Source: Anadara kagoshimensis
Lineage: Eukaryota; Mollusca; Bivalvia; Arcoida; Arcidae
Assembly (NCBI GenBank): GCA_021292105.1
Contig: CM037862.1
Location: 31,713,245 to 31,777,244 of the forward strand
Direction: 5' to 3'
Length of the DNA: 64,000 nt
The notes beneath the pieces are model-generated. The model had not been told where the DNA came from and ran no database searches. It worked only from the letters and a program-made list of their open reading frames with translations. The position numbers and the translations under genes were made by a program. This document shows, in pieces, positions 36,436 to 45,835 of the stretch. Within the stretch, counting starts at the first letter, position 1; each line of letters opens with the position of its first letter.

Positions 36436-36718
36436 AGATTGCACAAATAATTGCATGCATCCCGTCCAATATTTTACTAGATTCCCAAATATATTTCAAA
36501 AATTTATTCCAAATGTGCATATGTAACAACATGCATTACCCGTCTCAAAATACGTATTTCACAATAAAACATATATTTCTTTCGCGTTCATTTACCAGAC
36601 GCACTATTTCCATGCACACTCTTATCATACCATTTCATAGTAAAGAAGCCCAATCTTGGCAGAAAGGCATAGCAATGTACGCTTTCACTATCGTGAATGC
36701 TGTACAAAAAACTGTCAG
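36436..36718 (-). repeat. Right arm of the 5.2-kb inverted pair
   Basis: This is the reverse-complement counterpart of 31560-31866, slightly shorter. Its outer edge, at ACTGTCAG, runs without spacer into the 40-bp satellite whose units also begin GTCAG. Confidence 0.75.
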
Positions 36719-38797
36719 TAAGGTCACACACTAGACTTAATTGATGTAATAATATCAGTAAGGTCACACACTAGGCTAACCTGATGTAATAATGTCAGTA
36801 AGGTCACACACTAGGCAAACCTGATGATGTAGTAATGTCAGTAAGATGACACACTAGGCAAACCTGATGTAATAATGTCAGTAAGGTCACACACTAGGCT
36901 AACCTAATGTAATAATGTCAGTAAGGTCACACACTAGGCTAACTTGATGTAATAATGTCAGTAAGGTCACACACTAGGCTAACCTGATGATGTAATAATG
37001 TCAGTAAGGTCACACACTAGGCAAACCTGATGATGTAATAATGTCAGTAAGGTCACACACTAGGCTAACCTAATGTAATAATGTCAGTAAGGTCACACAC
37101 TAGGCTAACCTGATGATGTAATAATGTCAGTAAGGTCACACACTAGGCTAACTCGATGTAATAATGTCAGTAAGGTCACACACTAGGCTAACCTGATGTA
37201 ATAATGTCAGTAAGGTCACACACTAGGCTAACTTGATGTAATAATGTCAGTAAGGTCACACACTAGGCTAACTTGATGTAATAATGTCAGTAAGGTCACA
37301 CACTAGGCTAACCTGATGTAATAATGTCAGTAAGGTCACACACTAGGCTAACTTGATGTAATAATGTCAGTAAGGTCACACACTAGGCTAACCTAATGTA
37401 ATAATGTCAGTAAGGTCACACACTAGGCTAACCTGATGATGTAATAATGTCAGTAAGGTCACACACTAGGCTAACACGATGTAATAATGTCAGTAAGGTC
37501 ACACACTAGGCTAACCTAATGTAATAATGTCAGTAAGGTCACACACTAGGCTAACCTAATGTAATAATGTCAGTAAGGTCACACACTAGGCTAACCTGAT
37601 GATGTAATAATGTCAGTAAGGTCACACACTAGGCTAACTCGATGTAATAATGTCAGTAAGGTCACACACTAGGCTAACCTGATGAATAATAATGTCAGTA
37701 AGGTCACACACTAGGCAAACCTGATGTAATAATGTCAGTAAGGTCACACACTAGGCTAACTCGATGTAATAATGTCAGTAAGGTCACACACTAGGCTAAC
37801 CTGATGATGTAATAATGTCAGTAAGGTCACACACTAGGCTAACCTGATGTAATAATGTCAGTAAGGTCACACACTAGGCTAACCTAATGTAATAATGTCA
37901 GTCAGGTCACACACTAGGCTAACCTGATGATGTAATAATGTCAGTAAGGTCACACACTAGGCTTACCCGATGTAATAATGTCAGTAAGGTCACACACTAG
38001 GCTAACCTAATGTAATAATGTCAGTCAGGTCACACACTAGGCTAACCTGATGATGTAATAATGTCAGTAAGGTCACACACTAGGCTAACCTGATGTAATA
38101 ATGTCAGTAAGGTCACACACTAGGCTAACCTGATGATGTAATAATGTCAGTAAGGTCACACACTAGGCTAACCTGATGTAATAATGTCAGTAAGGTTACA
38201 CACTAGGCAAACCTGATAATGTAATAATGTCAGTAAGGTCACACACTAGGCTAACCTGATAATGTAATAATGTCAGTAAGGTCACACACAAGGCAAACCT
38301 GATAATGTAATAATGTCAGTAAGGTCACACACTAGGCTAACCTGATGTAATAATGTCAGTAAGGTCACACACTAGGCTTACCTGATGTAATAATGTCAGT
38401 AAGGTCACACACTAGGCTAACCTGATGATGTAGTAATGTCAGTAAGGTCACACACTTGGCTAACACGATGTAATAATGTCAGTCAGGTCACACACTAGGC
38501 AAACCTGATGTAATAATGTCAGTAAGGTTGCACACTAGGCTAACCTGATGTAATAATGTCAGTAAGGTCACACACTAGGCAAACCTGATGATGTAATAAT
38601 GTCAGTAAGGTCATGCACTAGGCAAACCTGATGTAATAATGTCAGTAAGGTCACACACTAGGCTAACCTGATGTAATAATGTCAGTCAGGTCACACACTA
38701 GGCAAACCTGATGATGTAATAATGTCAGTAAGGTCACGCACTAGGCAAACCTGATGTAATAATGTCAGTAAGGTCACACACTCGACTAACCTGATGT
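36713..38797. repeat. 40-bp satellite array (about 50 units)
   Basis: The unit is GTCAGTAAGGTCACACACTA + GGCTAACCTGATGTAATAAT (40 bp), with a 43-bp form carrying a duplicated GAT (GATGATGTAATAAT). Other variants are GGCAAACC and AACTTG/AACTCG/AACCTA. It runs directly into element C at 38798. Confidence 0.95.
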
Positions 38798-39165
38798 AAT
38801 TGACCATGACTTCATTTTAAATAGACAACACCAAATCTGAAAAACCATGTCATTTTTCAACAAAAGTTTATGAAATGTACAAACTTGTAGGTCAAGACAA
38901 TGTAGAATCAAAATATCACATAAGGTTTTGCCTCCAATAAATGGTTCTGGAGAAGGAGATTTAAAAAAAAAGTTTTTTCTATTTTTAGTGACAACAGCTA
39001 TCTTGGATATCCATGTTGCCGTGGTTTTAACAGACTACAGTTAAGACTCTATCAAGGACCTTCCAAAGCAAATTTGGTTTCAATTGGCCAAGTAGTTTCA
39101 GGGTTTTCGCTGTTAACACACACACACATGCATTCATCATGACATTAGCTCATCTGCCAGATAAT
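38798..39165 (-). mobile_element. Element C: decayed remnant of the A/B family
   Basis: TTGACCATGACTTCATTTTA, AAACCATGTCATTTTTC, CCTCCAATAAATGGTTCTGG and TTCAATTGGCCAAGTAGTTTC match the unique parts of element B (34621-35040) and the leader of A. It ends in ACACACACACATGC and TTAGCTCATCTGCC. The 145-bp array is absent, and a 40-bp satellite sits at that position instead. Confidence 0.7.
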
Positions 39166-40684
39166 AATTATGATAAAGACTAGTAATTTAATAATCTGCA
39201 TGTCTTATTTATGCTCCTTGTTATTAGATAATCCAAAATTTTCTGAATTTCATTTCCCATATTATTCTTTAAAAGAAGCAACCTTTTGTTGTAAAGGTCA
39301 CTAATTATCTTAATGTTGCTCATCATTCAAATTAAGGTTTTTCTTTCCTTTCAGAAACAGAAAAAATGCTCCTCATGGGGACAATTTTCTGTATGTTTAA
39401 GTGAAAAGTCAATGAATTTTGATAAGTTAGGACTTGTGACTTTGTGACCTTTACTGGCGACTTTTACATGATTAAGACAATCAATCAATTAGGTTTTGTT
39501 TCAAAAAACTGTCAGTCACTAAAATGAAATGTGCCAAGATACATTTCCATTATACATCTAAGTTGTTCTGACAATCAGTGTTTATATATAAAGTCCATTT
39601 ACGATTCTTTAGTCTCTCGGTTTTTTGTAAAATTCTCTAAAACGAAACTTTTTATTGAAAAAGTAAAATTGTACATTTACTATACAATTCATGCCGTAAT
39701 TAATTTTTAATATTTCTATCCTTAAACTTTTCTCAGTTTTGCCCCATACTCCGTAAATTTTGGTCAATTTTGAGCAACGGCTATTTTGTCTAAGTCCTAC
39801 ATTTCGGTCGAAACCATTTCGGACAGGGACATACTGAGCTAATTTGCATAAGAAATACTTCTCGACAAGATGTTGATACGCAACACTACACATGATTGAC
39901 AAGGACAGATATTGTTTTCATAAATTTGTTTATAGAATTACTCAAAATTGTTTAAATTTATCAACAGTTATCAATATACATATGGTGCTATAATGCTGCA
40001 CGTACGAGTATGTCATGTACTAAAAATTTGTTTTGTTTACAAGATTTTTGTATGAAATAGCATTCTTGCCACAATTTACATGCAAATCATTATTTGAGAC
40101 AACATTCTCTCTCTCTCTCTCTCTCTCTCGTTGTACCATAATTCTTACTGAAATCATTTTATAACGGTCATACTTAACCTTGACAAACTTAAAACAATTC
40201 ATGTGCAAGTCATTATTTGAGACAATGCCTCCTCTCCCCCCTCTCTTCTCTCTCTCTCTCTCTCTCGTTGTACCATTATTCTTACATGGTAAATTATGGT
40301 AACTAATTAAACTTAAAAATTGTGTGTACTGATAATTAGAAAGACTGCAAGAACTTTGTCAAACCTACTTGGTGGTTTGCAAGAACTACCGTATTCATGA
40401 TCAGTGTACATGTGTTGTAAAAGTTGGTCAACTTTGACTTTAGTAATTTGGTAACCGGATTATAATTAGAGGCGTATGTTAACAAATATTTCTAATCGTT
40501 GTAGCAGAAAATATTTATTAAATAATAATGATAAATCAACAACTGTGTAGATTTTTAGAGACATTAACTTAATTAAAAAAAGTTTCGGGAAAACTGGTTG
40601 TGATATTAATACACACGTGGTTGCGGGTGACTATCTTTGTAGAATCGAAGAAGATTGTGTAAATGACCAATAACAAAAACTGAT
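39166..40684. other. AT-rich non-coding DNA with a small duplication
   Basis: A 97-codon minus-strand frame (39609-39902) has no recognisable motif. At 40078-40290 a 123-bp segment containing CATTATTTGAGACAA, a (CT)n tract and CGTTGTACCAT is tandemly duplicated. The (CT)n tracts lie at about 40108-40130 and 40244-40266. Confidence 0.55.
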
Positions 40685-40870
40685 TAGCATATGAAAAACA
40701 CTCTCACTCCTGTTTTTGGTATCGCCGCAAAGGTTAAGAAAATGGCGCTAAAATAATTACAATATCGAAGGCGATATCAAAAAGTTTTAATATGAAGTAA
40801 AGAGAGTAGATTAGACACCAGTTATAACAGGCCAAATTACGGCATAGGCTTGTTTTCACAATGCAAAAAG
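40685..40870. repeat. Dispersed repeat, copy 2 (inverted relative to 8545-8735)
   Basis: It shares TTTTTGGTATCGCCGC, AAAATGGCGCTAAAATAATTA and AGAGAGTAGATTAGA with copy 1 in reverse orientation. The class is unknown. Confidence 0.55.
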
Positions 40871-41300
40871 CTATGATTTTTATTCACACGCTAACCCCAT
40901 GAAAAGGGACAAAAACCAAGAGACTAATTGGTTGTAAACAGACTTTAGTAGGTAATCAGATAGATGAAAAACATGAAATAAACATTTTTTTATTTAGGTA
41001 CATTTACTATCAGAAAATTATTGCAAATATTTTGACTTTTTTTCATTTTAATGATAAAAATATGTTGGTTCTATTTTTTCTGTTTAATGCATTTAAATGC
41101 ATTTTTTTTTTTTTTGGATACATAAAAATATTTTGATGCTTTAAACTCTAAATGCATTAATTCATTTTGGTGCATAAAAAAACTCTTTTGATAAATAAAA
41201 AATATTTTGATATATAAAAATATTTTAATGCTTAATTTTTTTTTTTTTTTGTGATGCATAAAAACATTTGAATAATATAATTTCATTTTGGGTAAGTAGT
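40871..41300. other. Low-complexity AT-rich DNA
   Basis: It consists of T runs (41101-41115 and 41239-41251) and repeated ATACATAAAAATATTTTGAT-like words. No gene is present. Confidence 0.6.
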
Positions 41301-41301
41301 A

Positions 41302-41309
41302 TGACGTCA
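41302..41309. promoter_or_regulatory. CRE-like TGACGTCA upstream of a coding candidate
   Basis: The palindromic octamer TGACGTCA lies 62 bp upstream of the ATG at 41371, a plausible proximal promoter position. Function is inferred from the motif only. Confidence 0.25.
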
Positions 41310-41370
41310 TGGGGTCATGTTTTCTAATGAAAATTTTCATTGGACAGTTAAACATAAGTGTCCCCTACAA

Positions 41371-41698
41371 ATGGAAGAAGTTTCCTATGAAGAAAAACTT
41401 GCTCAAATCCTTGAGATCTATAGACCATTTCTTCAAACCCCTGCGGGGTCATCCAGAAGACTTTAAAGACTTTGAGATACTGCTTCCTCGCCTGGTGCTT
41501 GGAATGAAGAGGAAGGAATTTCAACTGGTTAACCCGGTTAATGTGACTGTGGGAGTGGCATGCTTGTCTCTGGCTTACAGACTCTGTGAGCTAACAATTA
41601 AAAGTCGCCCTGAGTGCATGCTTAAGTACGACGCAGATCATAAAATTTACACACACACTTCAGGCATACATCAACTTGTTCTCCGGTGTGCACATTGA
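41371..41698 (+). pseudogene. Unidentified short coding region with a frameshift
   Basis: An ATG at 41371 starts MEEVSYEEKLAQILEIYRPF and the frame stops at 41464-41466. The overlapping frame continues HPEDFKDFEILLPRLVLGMK, then NPVNVTVGVACLSLAYRLC, to a stop at about 41696. The two parts read as one protein with a frame change near 41425-41440, and GC content is clearly higher than the surroundings. This could be a decayed gene, a sequencing or assembly indel, or two exons. I recognise no family. A CRE-like octamer lies 62 bp upstream of the ATG. Confidence 0.4.
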
Positions 41699-41934
41699 CC
41701 GACAGAATACATGTAGATCTTAAACTCTGACGATTATCATCCTATATAATCAATAGTCAAAACAAATCCACTCTTCACTGATCCACACCATATAAGTATA
41801 TACATACTTATGGGTATTTTAAAAAAAAATATTATGAAACTAGCCCCTGTGATCCATACCTATTTACATGGGCATATTCATTTTTGTATAAATTTGTTTT
41901 TGATTGATTTCTTATTCACATGCATTAACTAAAA

Positions 41935-42115
41935 GTATAGCTTTCCACATAATCAAAAACAAACATACTAATCCATGTCCGAAACACAATCCAGAAGCAA
42001 AGTAAAAACTTTGGAACTGACAAGTTAGGTTAGACACATGAACTTCCACCAGGGAAGTGAGGTCGGGTGCTCCGGAAGGGTAAACACCTCCTGTTTAGCT
42101 AGCTACACCCGCCAC
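41935..42115 (-). mobile_element. 3' terminal region of the Penelope-like element
   Basis: It lies directly downstream, on the minus strand, of the Penelope-like coding remnant, and is shared with 7705-7890. Landmarks are CTTCCACCAGGGAAGTGAGG and CTGTTTAGCTAGCTACACC (plus-strand reading). Confidence 0.6.
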
Positions 42116-42149
42116 ATGTGTAATCAAAATTGTGTGAAAGGAACATGGA

Positions 42150-43090
42150 ACTATGAGACGTCAAGTATATCCAGGGCAATCCTGGACACAGAGACATCAA
42201 ACATGACAACCATAAAACTTTTTGAGGGCCTTGATAAGCCTAGGCTTGCAATATCTCCGAGTCAACAATTTATTTGCAAGCAGCCTACTTCATTGTACAA
42301 AGTCCCTGTAGTGGGAACAAGCTCTACCATAGCGTATTAATTGGGAAACAAATACACCATAAGCAGGAGAAGCAGGTATATTACTGCATAAAAAAGGAAA
42401 GTTGACAATAGAAAAATTGAAGTCGTCATGTTTGTCATAAAATTTCAAATGTAGCCTTTCGTGTGCGTCATAATTAAGGTATAAGTCTTAATATGAAGCA
42501 GAACTTGAGGAATCAGTCGTGTCTTTAATTTCAAGCTCACTAGGATAGATGACATTTACATAGTCTCCAAATTTAGGATTGTTAAGAGACAGAATGTCAT
42601 CTATATATCTGTATGTTGAGTTACAGTCTTCTCTCCAAATTTAACAAGGTTCTGCATAAATTCTGCTTCATAAGAATAAAGAAACAAATCAGCAAGCAAT
42701 GGTGCACAGTTTGTACCCATTGGTATACTGATTGTTTGCTGAAAAACTATATTAACAAACACAACAAATATGTTATCTATCAAAAACTCCAACATTTTGT
42801 TGATAATATCTTCAGTGTATTTTTGTTTGGAATTCGTATGATGCTTGACAAAATAGAATCCCTGTTCAGCACCAGATATTTGTATCTTGGTTTACCGTTT
42901 TTGTAAAAGAAAGAGAAGTGAATAATTTCTTTAAGACGATCTTTCAATTTAGAATGAGGGATAGTGGTGTATAGTGTAGAAAAATCTGTTTTTATACTTT
43001 TTACATGAGATAAAGTATTAGAAGCAAGATGTTCAAGTAATTCTTTAGAATTTTTGAGAATCCACATTTGGTTGATTCCAGATATACTTT
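42150..43090 (-). pseudogene. Penelope-like element reverse transcriptase remnant
   Basis: On the minus strand the reverse transcriptase of a Penelope-type retroelement can be followed through several frames. In order it shows NQMWILKNSKELLEHL (about 43085-43030), DFSTLYTTIPHSKLKDRLKE with a first catalytic aspartate (about 42990-42930), MLEFLIDNIFVVF, IPMGTNCAPLLADLFLYSYE (about 42725-42665), the catalytic TYRYIDDILSLNNPKF (YIDD at 42596-42607), then FYDKHDDFNFSIVNFPF and AYGVFVSQLIRYGRACSHYR (about 42375-42310), and finally PRLIKALKKFYG. At least two frameshifts (near 42790 and 42600) and several stops inactivate it. No GIY-YIG endonuclease is visible, so the element is partial. The 3' tail at 41935-42115 follows. 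Assignment to a Penelope-like lineage rests on motif wording and is not phylogenetically tested. Confidence 0.8.
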
Positions 43091-43996
43091 TTCTGAATTA
43101 ATCATCTCAGTATTCTTTCGCATAGATCTGTGAAGTTGACCTTTAAGATTCATCTATATATCAAAATGATCATTGTATAAATACATGTACAGTTAAACTT
43201 CAGTTATTTGATGTGGAAGGGTCTTCATTTTCAGGTTTGAAAAATCAGGGTGTTCGAATAAGTGAAGTATGATATTAGAGTTATATCCCTTGAAACACTT
43301 GACTACTTTATGCATTTTCATTCAGTTAAGTTAAAAGTCAAAACTCATATAGTTTTCTGATATAAATATTGCGATAATATGAAATTTTAAACATGAAAGA
43401 GTTTTAAACCAAGCTTAAATTGTCAGTAATGGAAAATCAAGTTGATGGAATATAATATTGTGTTTTATATGAACTAGAGGTTCTTGTAAATACTTGACTA
43501 AACACAAGATTTATACACTATGTATTGTAAAAACTTGGAGACTATGGCAATAAAACTACATTATTTTAGACTAAAGCCTTTACAATTTAAATGACAAATA
43601 AATCAATAAATATTGTCAAGTTTTCTTTTTCCTTTTTTCTATTTTTTTTTTTTATTTTATGTTTTGTAATTTTCATAATGTGAATGATTAATTTATTGAG
43701 TGCAAGCGTCTTTTATTTTCATGCAGTTATAGCCATCAGAAGATTAGAGCAGGCTCCAGTATCACATTCATTCCTTAACTTAAATTAGACAAGTTTTGGC
43801 AGTGTTTTATAGTACTTCAAATAAAAAAATTAAACAAAATCAGATAATAGATGTAATAATCTAAGTGTGATCTTCACAATGACACCTTTTATTCACAATT
43901 ATATATCTTGGAAACTAACAATTATTCCTATTTTAAATTTGCCAGATATAAGTTAAGAACAATCTTAATTAAGAAATGATTATGAAACTGGGGCCA
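43091..43996. other. AT-rich DNA with a possible Tigger-like end
   Basis: TACAGTTAAACTTCAGTTAT at about 43187 resembles the terminal repeat of pogo/Tigger-type DNA transposons, but I could not find a matching opposite end. The rest is AT-rich without features. Confidence 0.35.
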
Positions 43997-44143
43997 GCTC
44001 ATCTAGTGCACATCACCTTTATTATTTCACACAGCTCATCTAGTGCATATCACCTTTATTATTTCACACAGCTCATCTAGTGCACATCACCTTTATTATT
44101 TCACACAGCTCATCTAGTGCACATCACCTTTATTATTTCACAC
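43997..44143. repeat. 37-bp tandem repeat, 4 copies
   Basis: CTCATCTAGTGCACATCACC + TTTATTATTTCACACAG is repeated four times almost without change. Confidence 0.95.
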
Positions 44144-44681
44144 CAATTGATACTCATGCCTAGAAGTTCTTTAAAATATACTTTAACACGATTTGCTAAA
44201 TAATTCAATAATCAGAAAATTGAAGAAAAAAATAACTTCAATAGAATACTAGTACTGTTTACCTTAGCTCTTGAATTACATACAGTATATTCCTTTGATT
44301 TGTTTGGGGATTTTTTTTATTAAGTTCAATTAAAGTTTAATATCAAATTTCTTACTCTAGACAATAGTTTCACTGTTGAGACTTGAATCAAATTAAATTA
44401 AAATGAAAGATAGCACATTCTGAGTCTTATTAAGCCAGTGTTTCAGATATTGATGGAATTTGTGGAACCATGGCTCCTAAGTCTTGCCTTGTCAATAATG
44501 AATATTTTAACTTCTTTAATGTGGATTGCTAACAACTACACACTTATATATTGTACATGGAGAAATTCTCACATTCTTTATATTTTCCTGTAAATTTGTG
44601 AGTGCAAAAAGACACATAAAAAACTCTTACAAATATTAAATTTTTATATATCATGTACTTTGTAGTAAAGATGTATATATA
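44144..44681. other. AT-rich DNA
   Basis: No feature was recognised upstream of the mariner insertion. Confidence 0.55.
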
Positions 44682-45833
44682 CAGGGGGAAGTCAGAAAGT
44701 TCATAGAACAGTGTATTCAGTCAAGCGTAACACACATTTTCTTTACTTATTTAGACAACACAACATTCCGCCATTTTAAACATATCACGTTTATTTGTAA
44801 CAATATATTTGTGTAATTCTCAAAAGCATTCAAAGTTGGTGACCATTGAGCAATGATGCAAAATCAAAATGTTGAGTTTAGGGCAGCAATAAAGTTCCTC
44901 ACAGTAGAGGGATCAAATGCCAAAGGAATTCACCGGCGAATTGCCGAGGTATACGGTGACAGTGGTCCTGCCTATTCCACAGTGGCAAAATGGTCAGCCG
45001 AATTTAAACATGGGCGCACCTCACCGAAAGATGACCCATGGTCAGGTCGGCCAGCTGATGCCATCACAAAGGAAATTGTCACGTCTGTGGGGACCCTCAA
45101 AATGAATGATCGTCGAATTAGGATTGATGACATAGCTAGGGAGTGTGACATTTCACTTGGAAGTGTATACACGGTTATCCACGAGCATCTTGGGATGTCA
45201 AAAGTATCCGCAAGATGGGTCCCCAGAAACCTTAATGTGCAGGATCGCTTCCAACGACTCCAGTCAAGTCGGAAGCTTCTTGGCATTTATAATGATAACC
45301 TGTGATGGCCACTGTGTTTTGGGATTCAAAGGGTGTTCTGTTAATCAATCATAAGCCTGCTGGAATCTCTATCACTGGAGCTTACTATGCTGATCTAATG
45401 AAGCAGCTGAAAGCTGCTATTAAATTAAAAAGGAGGGGAAAGTTGAGCCAAGGGGTATTGCTTCTTCACAACAATGCTCCTGTGCACAAGTCAAGAATTG
45501 CACAAGCAGCGATTCGTGAATGCAAGTTCGAACAACTTAATCACCCACCCTACAGTCCCGATTTGGCACCCAGTGATTATTTCCTATTTAGAAATTTGAA
45601 ATCCCATTTACCGTGAATCAGATTTCCTGATGATGATGGACTTAAGGCTGCCACAAAGGCATGGTTTCAGGACCAAACCGAAGACTTCTATTTCAAAGGT
45701 ATAGACAGTCTGAAAGAAAAGTGGGCTAAGTGCATTGGGGTAAATGGGGACTATTATTGAAAAATAATAATAAAATGTATGGTTTATTGCGGCAATATAT
45801 ACCCTGTTCTATGAACTTTTTGACTTCCCCTCA
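44682..45833 (+). mobile_element. Mariner (Tc1/mariner) element with both terminal inverted repeats
   Basis: The left end CAGGGGGAAGTCAGAAAGTT + CATAGAACAG and the right end, in reverse complement TGAGGGGAAGTCAAAAAGTT + CATAGAACAG, are terminal inverted repeats. Each is flanked by the TA target duplication (44680-44681 and 45834-45835). Length is 1152 bp against about 1.3 kb for an intact mariner, consistent with an internal deletion in the transposase. Confidence 0.93.
44853..45760 (+). pseudogene. Mariner transposase pseudogene
   Basis: A mariner transposase binds the element ends and performs cut-and-paste transposition with a DD34D catalytic triad. Residues 1-150 (from ATG 44853 or 44856) hold the paired helix-turn-helix DNA-binding region, with FRAAIKFLTVEG, YGDSGPAYSTVAKW and the linker WSGRPAD. 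Around 45295-45305 about 50 codons are missing, including the TGDETW-type box with the first catalytic aspartate, and the frame changes. The C-terminal part resumes as MATVFWDSKGVLLIN. The second triad position reads HNNAPVHKS, where the family has HDNAP, so aspartate is replaced by asparagine. The third, YSPDLAPSDYFLF, is intact. A further frameshift at about 45615 precedes FPDDDGLKAATKAWF and the natural end at TGA 45758-45760. It cannot encode an active enzyme. Confidence 0.93.
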
Positions 45834-45835
45834 TA

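Noticed and set aside
36713-38797. CRISPR-like array, because of regular short repeats
   Set aside because: There are no distinct unique spacers: units are contiguous and nearly identical, and the context is eukaryotic. It is a satellite.
39609-39902. Minus-strand 97-codon frame as a gene
   Set aside because: It has no recognisable domain, AT-rich composition like its surroundings, and no promoter or splice context.
7705-42115. Very large inverted duplication of the whole central region
   Set aside because: The mirrored pairs (7.7/42.0 kb, 8.6/40.8 kb, A/B, 31.6/36.6 kb) have different centres and different intervening sequence, and the first is explained by separate Penelope insertions. 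Independent dispersed repeats explain them better.
42038-42340. Plus-strand 100-codon frame
   Set aside because: It is antisense to the Penelope-like coding remnant and its 3' tail.
43187-43290. Complete Tigger-like element
   Set aside because: Only one terminal-repeat-like sequence was found, with no partner and no TA-flanked right end.
44972-45286. Minus-strand 104-codon frame
   Set aside because: It is antisense to the mariner transposase.
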